A stretch of DNA of 64,000 nt. It comes from a candidate division KSB1 bacterium (lineage in GTDB: Bacteria > Zhuqueibacterota > Zhuqueibacteria > Zhuqueibacterales > Zhuqueibacteraceae). The notes below the pieces were generated by a model. The model made no database searches. It was not told where the DNA came from and saw only the letters and a program-made list of their open reading frames with translations. Below, piece by piece: positions 27,057 to 36,406 of this stretch (position 1 is its first letter; each line of letters begins with the position of its first letter). The DNA is taken from NCBI GenBank assembly GCA_034506175.1, contig JAPDQB010000003.1:122825-186824 (forward strand), in the 5' to 3' direction. A program made the position numbers and the translations under genes.

Positions 27057-30000
27057 TTATCGGTCTATCATCTCATAAACCTGAATCCGGTCATCATTCT
27101 TTGCAACGATAATCACTTCTTGTTTATTTCGATATTTCAGAGAAACCATGTCGCGAACTTGTCCGGTCAAAGATAATCCACTGTTCCGCATCGGTACGGC
27201 CGTAAAGTCGCTCACGCTATTTGAGTTTGAATGCGGCAACTTAAAAGTTGCGTTACGCGAGCCGCTTAACAGAATTCCGTAGCTGGCATCATACCTTCCG
27301 AGCTGGGGAGTGAGGCCGTAGAAATTTCCAGCCAACAGCAAATCTTTTACGCCGTCGGCATCGAAATCATTGGCCATGATCGCATAGACCGGCGAGAATT
27401 GCGCCTCGCTTGGCAGCGGGTGCGGCAGAAATGTTCCGTTTGCATTTCCGTAAAACACCGTGGTGGCAAACGTATGGGCTTGTTTGACCACCGCCTTGCT
27501 CAACTGTCTTTCGGTAAATATTTCCGTGATCTGCTTGCCGGCGTAATCGGCATGTTTGGGAAATTTTTGATTCAGAGAGGGCAGTTGAGAAATCAGATCC
27601 GGCCTGAGCGGCAGGGGGTAGCTTGTTCCCATTTTGTAAAAGCACAGAACCGGATCAAGCATGCCGTTGTTGTCGAAATCGCCCGCATAAAGCGACGCCG
27701 GCTCCGATTCGGAGGCTTTGACTTTGGAATTTTTTCCGAGATTGCCGGCCACCAGATCCGCGTAGCCGTCTTCATTCAGATCATCAACAATCACGCAATT
27801 CCACCAGCCGCTGGTTTTCGCCAAGCCGGCTTTTGCGGTGACGTTCACCAAGCCCTTGCCGGTGTTTTGAAAAAGGCTGACCGGCATCCATTCACCAACG
27901 ACGACGAGATCCAATTTTCCATCTTTATTAAAATCGAGCCATTTGGCATCGGTCACCATACCGGCCCGGGCCAGCTCGGGCGCATACTTCTCCGTGACGA
28001 TGGAAAATTTCCCTTTGCCATTATTCTCCAGCAAATGGCTCGTGGGTGTCAGACCATATTCCCAGGGGATGCTGCGGCTGCCGACAAATAGATCCACATC
28101 GCCGTCGTCGTCAAAATCCGCCGGCGCAACGCAAGAGCCGCTGTCGTAAAATTCCGGCAGGGCATTGGTGGATGGCGTGAAATCGCCTTGACCGTTGTTG
28201 AGATACAACCGGTCAAGCAGCGCCGGTGCTTGCGGCGAATACTCGTTGCCGCCACTGACCACGTAAAGATCGAGGTCGCCGTCTCTGTCTGCATCGAAAA
28301 AGGCGGCGCCGATGTCTTCGGAGATTTTTGCCGCTTCAAAGACCTGCTCATTGCTGCTCTTAAAATTTCCGGATGCGGTGTGAAGGAACAATTTCCCGGC
28401 GGATTCTTTCGCGCCGCCAATGTACAAATCTTCCAGGCCGTCGCCATTGACATCGCCCCTGGCGATCTTCGGCCCCTCGGTCGATAATTTGTGCGGAATC
28501 AGCGGTTCTCTTTGAAAATCGTTGAATTCATTTTCAACATGGCGGTATGAGAGAGGAAACGTTTCGGTGATGTCGCGGAAGATAGGATCCGGCTGAGGCG
28601 TAAAACGTAAGGCGTAATGCGTAATGCGTGGCTCGGCATCTTTTTGATGGAGGGTCACCGTTTGATTCGCCGTGACATTCGCCATAATTCCTTGGCTTCC
28701 GTCCGGCCAATCGACGATTAAGGAATCGACAAAAGTATGCTTCCCCAATCCGAAGGTGAGGACGTAATCGACGGAGGACTGAAAGCCGCGCATCGGCATT
28801 TGCTCGAGGACGAAAGTCTGCTGATTCGCGCATTTGAGCGTCACCTTTGCGCCGATGGCGAAAGTGTTCATTCCTTCTCCGGCGAGTTTCACTTTTAGAA
28901 AATGATTGCCGGTCAAAGAATCAGCTTCGTTGCGAAAGACAAAAGCCGGTTGGTTGACATTGTTGATGACGAGATCGTTATCGCCGTCGCCGTCGAGATC
29001 GCCGTAAGCGGCGCCGTTCGAGAAGCTCAGCGTGTCCAATCCCCATGCCTTTGCGTAATTCGTGAACGTCAAATCGCCGTTGTTACGGAAAGCGTAATTG
29101 CGGAGCTGGGTGGAGGGAATCTTGCTGATCAAGTCGGGAAAATCGATGCGCTCGCCTTGCAGCATCCTGCGGATATTTTCCTCCTGCATCAAATACGCAA
29201 TATAATCCTGATCCGTGACATCCCGAAAGATGCCGTTGGTCACAAAAATATCTTTGAAACCGTCATTGTTCAAATCCGCCAGCAGCGCGCCCCAGCTCCA
29301 ATCGGTGGCCGCGATGCCGGCGAAAAGCCCGATTTCGCTGAAGGACATGCGGCCTTGCGCGTCGAAGCCGTTGTTCAACTGCAGCACGTTCTGTGAGAAC
29401 TGATGATAATAGCCCCAGGCGATTTTCTTTTGATAAAAGTCAAACGGCTCGAAGGTGAACGTGGTTTTCAAGCGGTAATCATCTTCGGGCAGCATGTCGG
29501 TGCCGAAAATATCCATCAAGCCGTCGTTGTTGAGATCGGCAATATCCGCGCCCATGGAAGAGAGGCTGGTGTGTCGAATCATCTCTTCGAGTTTTTCGGT
29601 GAAGGTGCCATTGTGATTGTTCATGTAAAGATAGTCGCGCTCGAAAAAATCATTGGCGATATAAATGTCGAGCCAGCCGTCGTTGTCGATGTCGCTCACC
29701 GATACGCCCAAGCCGAATGCAATCACGCTGCCGTAAATGCCGGCTTCTGCGCTCACCTCGACAAATTTGCCATTGTCGTTGCGATAGAGCCGATCTCCGC
29801 CGCCGTCGGGGTCCCGTTCGTGGCGCAAATTTTTTGACAAATCAAACGTGCTCAGGGCGCGGAAGGCGTTGTTGAGCACGTACAGATCCAAATCGCCGTC
29901 GCGATCATAATCGAAGAAAGCGGCATGGGTGGAAAATCCCTTGTCATCAATGCCGTATTCCGCTGCGGCTTCTTTGAAAACCGGCACGCCGTTTTTTTTA

Positions 30001-30464
30001 TTTCCCTGGTTGACAAAAAGCTCGTTGGCGCGGTTGTCGCCTTTGAGGTTGCCGGAGTTGCAGATGTAAATATCGAGCCGGCCGTCGCCGTTGATATCGG
30101 CCAGGCAGACGCCAGTGGACCAGTTATGGGTTCCGGCCACGCCGGCCTCGCCCGTCACGTCCCGAAAACGGAAACCACCCTGATTCAGGAACAGTTTGTT
30201 GGGCTGATGATTGGCGGTCAGGTAAACGTCCGGCAAGCCGTCGTTGTTGACGTCGCCGATCGCCACGCCGCCGCCGTTGTAATAATTGCGATACTTAAAA
30301 ACGTTGAAATTCGCTTCATCCACTAATTTGTTTTCAAATTTCAGACGAGTGTATGCTTCGGGCATGAGCGTAAACAGACGATCGCTCTGAATAACAGGAG
30401 GCTTTTCAGCGCACGAGAGGAGCAGAAGAAGGAATATGGCAGGAAGAGATGAGATAAATTTCAC
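27057..30464 (-). CDS. FG-GAP/VCBS repeat lipoprotein with ASPIC/UnbV domain
   Basis: 1135 residues from a GTG at 30464, which begins a proper lipoprotein signal (KFISSLPAIFLLLLLSC). The frame is open to 30635 but those residues overlap the DUF1080 gene. FG-GAP repeats (DVNNDGLPDVYLTAN, DINGDGRLDIYICN), a central UnbV domain (FAIGAKVTLKCANQQTF, MPMRGFQSSVDYVLTFGLG), then more repeats. It is a close paralogue of the protein at 20378-23800. As the gene after SusC, SusD and DUF1080 it is likely a surface glycan-binding or scaffold component of that locus. Confidence 0.9.
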   Translation of the reverse strand: MKFISSLPAIFLLLLLSCAEKPPVIQSDRLFTLMPEAYTRLKFENKLVDEANFNVFKYRNYYNGGGVAIGDVNNDGLPDVYLTANHQPNKLFLNQGGFRFRDVTGEAGVAGTHNWSTGVCLADINGDGRLDIYICNSGNLKGDNRANELFVNQGNKKNGVPVFKEAAAEYGIDDKGFSTHAAFFDYDRDGDLDLYVLNNAFRALSTFDLSKNLRHERDPDGGGDRLYRNDNGKFVEVSAEAGIYGSVIAFGLGVSVSDIDNDGWLDIYIANDFFERDYLYMNNHNGTFTEKLEEMIRHTSLSSMGADIADLNNDGLMDIFGTDMLPEDDYRLKTTFTFEPFDFYQKKIAWGYYHQFSQNVLQLNNGFDAQGRMSFSEIGLFAGIAATDWSWGALLADLNNDGFKDIFVTNGIFRDVTDQDYIAYLMQEENIRRMLQGERIDFPDLISKIPSTQLRNYAFRNNGDLTFTNYAKAWGLDTLSFSNGAAYGDLDGDGDNDLVINNVNQPAFVFRNEADSLTGNHFLKVKLAGEGMNTFAIGAKVTLKCANQQTFVLEQMPMRGFQSSVDYVLTFGLGKHTFVDSLIVDWPDGSQGIMANVTANQTVTLHQKDAEPRITHYALRFTPQPDPIFRDITETFPLSYRHVENEFNDFQREPLIPHKLSTEGPKIARGDVNGDGLEDLYIGGAKESAGKLFLHTASGNFKSSNEQVFEAAKISEDIGAAFFDADRDGDLDLYVVSGGNEYSPQAPALLDRLYLNNGQGDFTPSTNALPEFYDSGSCVAPADFDDDGDVDLFVGSRSIPWEYGLTPTSHLLENNGKGKFSIVTEKYAPELARAGMVTDAKWLDFNKDGKLDLVVVGEWMPVSLFQNTGKGLVNVTAKAGLAKTSGWWNCVIVDDLNEDGYADLVAGNLGKNSKVKASESEPASLYAGDFDNNGMLDPVLCFYKMGTSYPLPLRPDLISQLPSLNQKFPKHADYAGKQITEIFTERQLSKAVVKQAHTFATTVFYGNANGTFLPHPLPSEAQFSPVYAIMANDFDADGVKDLLLAGNFYGLTPQLGRYDASYGILLSGSRNATFKLPHSNSNSVSDFTAVPMRNSGLSLTGQVRDMVSLKYRNKQEVIIVAKNDDRIQVYEMIDR

Positions 30465-30489
30465 GGTGTTTTCACGATAACAAATTCCA

Positions 30490-31284
30490 CTACGGCAGCG
30501 GGCGGACGCTGACTTCCTTGAAGTAAACAACGTCGCCGGGGTCGTGCGTCTGCAGGCCGATATAGCCGGATGCCGGTCGTTTCGCTTCATACATCGGCTC
30601 ATACCATTCTCGCTTCGTGCGGGGGTCTTCGCCATCGGAATCGAATGTGGTGATGCGTTTGCCGTCTATATCCACCAGCACGAGGTTGCCTTTGAGCGTG
30701 ATGATCATGGTTTTCCAATCGGTGGGGTTTTGATTGGGAACGGGTGCCGCCCTGGCGAGCGAATAGATGGCGCCGGTGCGATGATATTCATCCGGCGTGT
30801 CGCAAATTTGCACTTCGAAGCCGCGATGCACGGCATACCACGGGCCGATCATCATATCGGAATCCGCGCGCATGGCTCGGTCAGATTCCGGTGTCAAATC
30901 GCCTTTTTCGGTTCTTTGCGCCGGCGTTTGCTTTTCATTTAAACGTGCGAGGATGCCTTCGTCGATGCGAATGAAGACGCCGGCGTTGGATTGGGCATCT
31001 TTACTGCGGTAAACAACGCGAATCTGGCAATTGCCAAAACGTTCTTTGGTATATAAAAAGAGCCCCATCCCCCGCGGGTCGCATTCGGTGCGCAGGCTGT
31101 TGTCATCCACGACCATTCTGCCATAGCCGATTTGGACCCAGTCGTTATTCACCTTGCCGTCGATGATGAGCGGCAGTACGCGCCACGGGCGCTCGGTTTG
31201 GGCAACTTTGCCGCCCACCCGGCACGCGGCCACAAAAATCAAAGACAGCCCCAGCAGCATGATCATTTTCATGACGCTTCGCAA
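30490..31284 (-). CDS. DUF1080 / 3-keto-disaccharide hydrolase-type lipoprotein
   Basis: 264 residues with a lipoprotein signal (FVAAC). A concanavalin-like jelly-roll domain is shown by IIDGKVNNDWVQIG, the FGNCQIRVVYRSKDAQSNAGVFIRI core (split: FGNCQIRVVYRSKD, SNAGVFIRI), GFEVQICDTPDEYHRTGAIY and SGYIGLQTHDPGDVVYFKEV. This is the DUF1080 family, some members of which hydrolyse 3-keto sugars. It lies between SusD and the UnbV lipoprotein on the same strand, so it probably processes or binds the glycan imported by the SusC/D pair. Confidence 0.88.
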   Translation of the reverse strand: MRSVMKMIMLLGLSLIFVAACRVGGKVAQTERPWRVLPLIIDGKVNNDWVQIGYGRMVVDDNSLRTECDPRGMGLFLYTKERFGNCQIRVVYRSKDAQSNAGVFIRIDEGILARLNEKQTPAQRTEKGDLTPESDRAMRADSDMMIGPWYAVHRGFEVQICDTPDEYHRTGAIYSLARAAPVPNQNPTDWKTMIITLKGNLVLVDIDGKRITTFDSDGEDPRTKREWYEPMYEAKRPASGYIGLQTHDPGDVVYFKEVSVRPLP

Positions 31285-31337
31285 TTGGTGGTCTCCGGAA
31301 TCGGCGGTATTAAATTTCTTGTGGGTATAAACACGTA

Positions 31338-31363
31338 AGCGGCTCCGATGAATCGGAGCCGCT
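31338..31363. terminator. GC-rich 12-bp hairpin after SusD
   Basis: AGCGGCTCCGAT (31338-31349) pairs perfectly with ATCGGAGCCGCT (31352-31363). It lies in the 162-base gap between SusD and DUF1080 genes. No U-run follows on either strand, so it may reduce or stabilise the downstream message rather than end it. Confidence 0.55.
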
Positions 31364-31446
31364 CACACAATGGTCAAAACCTCTCAGACAAAATAATTTT
31401 GCCTTCAATCATTTTGCCTTTTTTCACGCGTTGTCTTTTTGCAATC

Positions 31447-32979
31447 TCAATATCCCGGATTTTGCCGCAAGTTGGGATTGGCATCCAACTGTGCCTGGGG
31501 GATGGGATAGAGCTTTCTGTGCGCACCATCGCTGGCCGCTTTCAAAGTCCAGGGCTCGAGCCAGTGATTGGTTCGAATCTGGTCTTGACGGCGGAAATTC
31601 TCCCAGAGGAACTCAAAGCCGCGCTCATCCAGAATGCGATCGCGCAGCGCCACTTTGGTGTTGAAATTGGCCAGTGCAATGGGCTTGTCCGGCTCGAAGC
31701 TGCGCGCTCTGACCTGGTTGATCAGGTCGATGCTCTGTTGATTGGGGCCATTCAACTCGTTCAAAGCCTCGGCTTTGGTGAGCAGAACGTGGGAGTAGCG
31801 GAAGATGGCGAAATCATTGCCGGCATTGCCGCCACTCTGGTTGGGATCAACCTGCCACTTGAGGATGCGGACACCGTTTCCTTCGGTGGCGCCGACGATC
31901 GGCGAATTTACCGTAAAGATCAGTCGATTGCCCTGGCGATCAAAAGCCGGCTGCCCGGCGTTCGGGCCGCTTAATACAAACTGTGGCCCGACCAGCATGT
32001 GCTTGAATCGGACATCACTGGTGTCGAATTTATTATAGAAATCGGCCAGTACTGAAAAACCGTTCCACGGGTTCTGCGGCAGTTGGTTGTAATGCAAGGT
32101 TGCCATGAAGCGCAAAAATCCGACGCCATCTTGCGGCTTATGGCCGACCACCCAGATGCTTTCCGCATTGTTGGGTCCTTCATTCGCCAGCTTGAAGAAG
32201 TCGGAATAATTGGAAAGCAGTCTGTACATGCCGGAGTTAATGACGGCGTCGCAGGCAGCAATACATTCGGTCCATTTGGGCGAGCCGGTATAGACTTCAG
32301 CATTCAAGTAGACCGTCGCCAGCAGGGTTTGCGCCGCGCCGCGGGTGACGCGCCCATGATTGCCGGGGCCAAACGACGTTTGCAGATTCGGCAGCGCCGC
32401 ATTGATCTCCCGCACGATGAAATCGAACACTTCTTGCCGGGTATTGGGCTTCGGCGGATTTTTCGGATCGATGACCGCCGCGGTGACAACCGGCACGCCG
32501 CCATACAGATCCATGAGCCACCAATAATAAAACGCCCGCAGGACGCGCACTTCCGCCGTGAACACGGGTTTCAGCGGCGATTGGCTCGGCGATTTTTCCA
32601 GGTTTTCCAAAACCGAGTTCGCTCGCGCGATGCCGGTATAGGCCGCCAACCAGGCGCCATTCACAAAACCGTGAGTCGGCGTCCATTTATGTTCCTGCAG
32701 CTCGCGCCAGATGCCGCCGTCGCCCCAGTCGCCACCGCGCTGCGGGATGAAGATCTCATCCGAGGCAACCTCCTGCAAGAACATATAATCGCCCCAGGAA
32801 TAATTGAGAAGATTGGCATAGACCGGGATCACCGCGGCAACCAATTCTTCCTCGGTGCGATAGAAATTCTCCGGCGTGACCGCGCTGAAGGGCGTTTCAT
32901 CCAGATTCGTGCAAACCCAAAAGGCCATTGGCATCAATAAAAGCAACGGCACGAGCAAACGAAGTTTGCGGTTTTTCAT
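31447..32979 (-). CDS. SusD/RagB family surface lipoprotein
   Basis: 510 residues. N-terminal lipoprotein-type signal (LLLMPMAFWVC, Cys about 23), then the SusD plan: TPENFYRTEEELVAAV near the start, LRAFYYWWLMDLYGGVP, TRQEVFDFIVREINAALP, AAQTLLATVYLNAEVY, and the C-terminal RDRILDERGFEFLWENFRRQD followed by a YPIPQAQLDANPNLRQNPGY end (a standard SusD ending). It caps the SusC channel and binds the glycan or peptide ligand. It follows SusC by about 85 bases, which contain a palindromic hairpin. Confidence 0.96.
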   Translation of the reverse strand: MKNRKLRLLVPLLLLMPMAFWVCTNLDETPFSAVTPENFYRTEEELVAAVIPVYANLLNYSWGDYMFLQEVASDEIFIPQRGGDWGDGGIWRELQEHKWTPTHGFVNGAWLAAYTGIARANSVLENLEKSPSQSPLKPVFTAEVRVLRAFYYWWLMDLYGGVPVVTAAVIDPKNPPKPNTRQEVFDFIVREINAALPNLQTSFGPGNHGRVTRGAAQTLLATVYLNAEVYTGSPKWTECIAACDAVINSGMYRLLSNYSDFFKLANEGPNNAESIWVVGHKPQDGVGFLRFMATLHYNQLPQNPWNGFSVLADFYNKFDTSDVRFKHMLVGPQFVLSGPNAGQPAFDRQGNRLIFTVNSPIVGATEGNGVRILKWQVDPNQSGGNAGNDFAIFRYSHVLLTKAEALNELNGPNQQSIDLINQVRARSFEPDKPIALANFNTKVALRDRILDERGFEFLWENFRRQDQIRTNHWLEPWTLKAASDGAHRKLYPIPQAQLDANPNLRQNPGY

Positions 32980-33031
32980 TGCAGACCTCCTAATTTCCAG
33001 TTTGAGATTTTGAAAATTTTCAGAAACTACC

Positions 33032-33056
33032 GACCGGTCACCTCGAGTGACCGGTC
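33032..33056. repeat. GACCGGTCAC hairpin between SusC and SusD
   Basis: GACCGGTCAC (33032-33041) and GTGACCGGTC (33047-33056) form a 10-bp stem with a 5-base loop. It carries the same TGACCGGTCA palindrome as 19852-19910. It lies just after the SusC stop and could modulate the SusC to SusD ratio, or be a dispersed repeat. Confidence 0.8.
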
Positions 33057-33064
33057 AGTTTGTG

Positions 33065-36000
33065 CTAAAATCCAAGATTGACGCCGAAGCTAAAGGTGCG
33101 GGCGCGCGGATAATTGGCATAGTCAATTCCCTGCGCATACACGCCGTTAAACACGGCCACGTTGTTGACTTCCGGATCGTAACCTTTGTAGTCGGTGATG
33201 ACGAACAGGTTGTCAGCGCTGATATAGCCGCGCAAGCTGCGCAAGCTGGGGAACCAATTCGCCGGAAAGGTATAACCGAGCGTGACGTTCTGCAACCGGA
33301 TGAACGAGCCATCTTCGATGAAGCGATCCGAAAAGTGAACCGTAGCGTCCGGATTCAAACCGGCTTTCACGTCGTCCAAAGCGTCTTGGAAGAAATTGAT
33401 GCCGTTGCGGACATTGGAAGCGCGTTGGTATTCCAGCCGGGTGTTGTTCAAAATCTTATTGCCCTGCACACCCTGGACGAAAACCCGTAGGTCAAAATTT
33501 TTGTAATTGAGCGAGTTCGAGATGCCGAAAGTATAATCCGGCTGCGCATCGCCTAAAAATTGCCGGCCGTCCTTCAGCGGGCCCGTGTTGCGTTCGGGTC
33601 GGCCAGGATCGGTTGACAGGATTTCATTGCCGGCAGCGTCGTATCCCAAAAATTTGGGTCCGAAGAACGTGCCAAGCGGCATGCCTTTTATCGCGATCTG
33701 CGCCTGCACGTCGCTCAAGCCGGCGCCGCTGACCCGGCCGTAGATAATCGAAGCCCGGCCACCCAGATCGACCACTTCATTTTTGTTGGTGGCAAAATTG
33801 AAGCTGGTTCTCCAGAAAAATCCGCCGGTGGCGATGTTCACCGTGTTCAACGAGATCTCGAGGCCTTTGTTGGTCACCTCGCCGACATTATCGAGCCGGG
33901 TCGAAACCACCGCCGGCTGCGGGACGGTAAACTCCAGCAGCAAATCGGTGGTCTTTTTGTTATACCAATCGATCGAGCCGGAGAAGCGGTCATTCCATAA
34001 GCCGAAGTCAACACCGATGTTGAGCTGGCTGGTCTCTTCCCATTTCAAATCGGGGTTGGCCAACTGCGTCGGCGCCACGCCGGTGCGAACTTGATCGCCG
34101 ATCACGGCATTGGCACCGGGGCCGAGAATCAGCAACGAGCGAAAGTTTCCAATGTCCTGATTTCCGGTGACGCCATAACTGACGCGCAATTTCAAGTCAT
34201 CAATGGTGTTGGAATTTTTCAGGAAAGACTCTTGCGACAGGCGCCAGCCCACTGAGGCCGAGGGGAACATACCCCATTTGTTGTCGGCGCCAAAACGGGA
34301 AGAGCCTTCACGCCGCAGCGCCGCACTCAACAGGTATTTGTCTGAGATATTGTAATTGACGCGTCCGAGGAAGGAGATCAACCGGTTCTTGGCCATATAG
34401 GAATATGGCCGCACCGAGAAATCAGAACCGCCGCCGAGGTTATTGAACGACCAGGCGTCGGTTACAAAACCTTGCGCCGTGGCGCCAAAGGATTGATCCT
34501 CAAATTCCTGGAAAGTATAGCCCGCCCAGGCTTCGAGTTTCTGGGAAGCGGTGATATTCTTGCGATAATTCAGCGTGCCCTCGAACAGAACATTTTGGTT
34601 TTGATTGCTTCTGTCATCAGCGCGCCCGCCGAAGGAGGCAGCATACGGCAAGCTTCGCGGCTGATAAATGCTCCGCGTCGCATTGGTGCGGTCCAGGCCC
34701 AGGTTGATCTTTCCGGTCAAAGAAGAGAAGAAATCATATTCCACCGTGGTGTTGAGAAAAAGCCGCATGGTCTCGGTCTCATCTTCGATGTTCTCCACCA
34801 GCGCGACCGGATTGCGAATACCAGGGTTCGGATATTCAAAATAAGCGCCGTTGCTCAAACGCACCGGCTGGGTGGGAATCATCTTGTACACTTGAGTGAA
34901 CACCCCGCCTTCAAAACCGCCTTCCTGCGGATACGGCGTATTATGCCGCTTGATGAAACTGGGGTTGAAACGCACGCCCAGGCGCAGTTTATTCTCGAAC
35001 ATGGCATGATCGAGATTCAATCGGCCTGCAATCCTTGTCCGCTCCGAGCCGATCACTATGCCCTCTTCATCGAGATAATTCAGCGAAGCGAGATATTGCG
35101 TCGCCTCGGTGCCCGAACTGAACGTGAGATTGTGATTATGTGAAATCGCGGTTCTCACAATCGCGTCCTGCCAATCGGTGTCGGCATTACCCTCGACGGC
35201 CACGCCCAGGGTTCTGGCAAAATTCCGATACTCCTGCGCCGTCATGAGATTGAGTTTTTTCGACTGGCTGGCAGTGCTCGTATAGCCGTCGTAAGTCAAC
35301 GAATAGCCGCCCGGGCGTCCTCTTTTCGTGGTAATGAGAATGACGCCATTCCCGCCGCGGGCGCCGTAAATGGCAGCCGACGAGGCGTCTTTCAAAACGT
35401 CAATGGAAGCAATATCGCTGGGGTTCAACGTGCTCAGCGGGGTATCGATGGGGTTGGTGCCGATCACGTCGCCGTTGCCGGGGCCGCCGGGGCTGGCTGA
35501 AGCGTTGCTCACCGGCACACCGTCAATCACGATCATCGGCTCGTTGCTGGCGGAGACCGAGGTTCCACCACGAATACGAATCAACGGCGCCGAGCCCACG
35601 TCGCCATTGACCTGCGTGACCACCACGCCCGGGATACGGGCTTGCAACAAATTTTGTGGGTCCGTCGTCACCCCCTGGTTGAACGCATAATCTTGCAATG
35701 ACGACACCGCGCTGGTAATATCCCGGCGTTGCTGCGTCCCATAGCCGATCACCACCACCGCCTCGCCGGGAAGCGCCTGCGGGGTCATCGTGATCCCAAT
35801 TGTCTGGCGATTGCCAACTGTCACCTCCTGTTTGATAAACCCAATGTAGGTTACCACCAAAACATCTGTCGGCGTGACGCCGTCAAGAACGAACCTGCCG
35901 TCTTGATCTGTTGTGGTGCCGCGCGTGGTGTTTTTCACCAGAACGTTGGCGCCGAGCAACGGCGATTTGTCCTCCCCGGAAATGACTCGCCCCGAAATCC

Positions 36001-36076
36001 TTGTCTGGCCCATGGCCTGCCCCATGAAAAGCAGGCTCACCATGACCGTGAAAAGAACGTGTTTAACTCGCATCAT
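33065..36076 (-). CDS. SusC/RagA TonB-linked outer-membrane protein
   Basis: 1003 residues from the ATG at 36076 (GAGAGG upstream). Signal peptide, carboxypeptidase-like domain (ISGRVISGEDKSPLLGANV), plug with the SusC signature VVVIGYGTQQRRDITSAVSS and GVVVTQVNGDVGSAPLIRIRGG (here shortened), YGARGGNGVILITTKRG, then a long barrel ending SFGVNLGF. With SusD it forms a nutrient importer powered by TonB. A promoter with a LacI-type operator lies about 200 bases upstream, so a sugar-responsive repressor probably controls it. Confidence 0.96.
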   Translation of the reverse strand: MMRVKHVLFTVMVSLLFMGQAMGQTRISGRVISGEDKSPLLGANVLVKNTTRGTTTDQDGRFVLDGVTPTDVLVVTYIGFIKQEVTVGNRQTIGITMTPQALPGEAVVVIGYGTQQRRDITSAVSSLQDYAFNQGVTTDPQNLLQARIPGVVVTQVNGDVGSAPLIRIRGGTSVSASNEPMIVIDGVPVSNASASPGGPGNGDVIGTNPIDTPLSTLNPSDIASIDVLKDASSAAIYGARGGNGVILITTKRGRPGGYSLTYDGYTSTASQSKKLNLMTAQEYRNFARTLGVAVEGNADTDWQDAIVRTAISHNHNLTFSSGTEATQYLASLNYLDEEGIVIGSERTRIAGRLNLDHAMFENKLRLGVRFNPSFIKRHNTPYPQEGGFEGGVFTQVYKMIPTQPVRLSNGAYFEYPNPGIRNPVALVENIEDETETMRLFLNTTVEYDFFSSLTGKINLGLDRTNATRSIYQPRSLPYAASFGGRADDRSNQNQNVLFEGTLNYRKNITASQKLEAWAGYTFQEFEDQSFGATAQGFVTDAWSFNNLGGGSDFSVRPYSYMAKNRLISFLGRVNYNISDKYLLSAALRREGSSRFGADNKWGMFPSASVGWRLSQESFLKNSNTIDDLKLRVSYGVTGNQDIGNFRSLLILGPGANAVIGDQVRTGVAPTQLANPDLKWEETSQLNIGVDFGLWNDRFSGSIDWYNKKTTDLLLEFTVPQPAVVSTRLDNVGEVTNKGLEISLNTVNIATGGFFWRTSFNFATNKNEVVDLGGRASIIYGRVSGAGLSDVQAQIAIKGMPLGTFFGPKFLGYDAAGNEILSTDPGRPERNTGPLKDGRQFLGDAQPDYTFGISNSLNYKNFDLRVFVQGVQGNKILNNTRLEYQRASNVRNGINFFQDALDDVKAGLNPDATVHFSDRFIEDGSFIRLQNVTLGYTFPANWFPSLRSLRGYISADNLFVITDYKGYDPEVNNVAVFNGVYAQGIDYANYPRARTFSFGVNLGF

Positions 36077-36265
36077 TTGCCTCTCCTCTCGTTTTAGTTT
36101 TGCCAATTTGTTGCAATTTAAAAACGGAAATCTGTAGTTCGCTTTTCCTCCTAAAGTTGGTTGAGTGTAAATTGGATGTATTGCAATTGATCAAAAAACT
36201 TGCCGTGTCATTTTGGGCGCTCTTGGCTTGAGATAAAAAGATTTTGCGCCAGGCGGATTCGATTA

Positions 36266-36319
36266 TGGAAGCGCTTTCACAGCCGCGATATAACATAATC
36301 ATTTAAAATTTATTGTCAA
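36266..36319 (-). promoter_or_regulatory. SusC promoter with LacI-type operator
   Basis: On the minus strand TTGACA (36319-36314) and TATGTT (36297-36292) are 16 bases apart. The predicted start near 36285 is followed at once by TGAAAGCGCTTCCA (36279-36266), which fits the LacI/GalR-family operator pattern TGNAANCGNTTNCA. A bound repressor would block early elongation. The rest of 36077-36406 is AT-rich and has no gene. Confidence 0.6.
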
Positions 36320-36406
36320 GAATTTTTTTACATTTTTGTGGGGTATTAGAATCTATTTTTAAAGAGATGAAAAAGAACGAAATGTAATGGCCGGAAATGA
36401 AATTTT

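Noticed and set aside
20378..30464. Long internal DNA repeats in the two UnbV genes
   Set aside because: The repetition is at the level of FG-GAP protein repeats (D-x-N-x-D-G-x-x-D). The DNA itself is diverged, so these are coding repeats, not satellite DNA.
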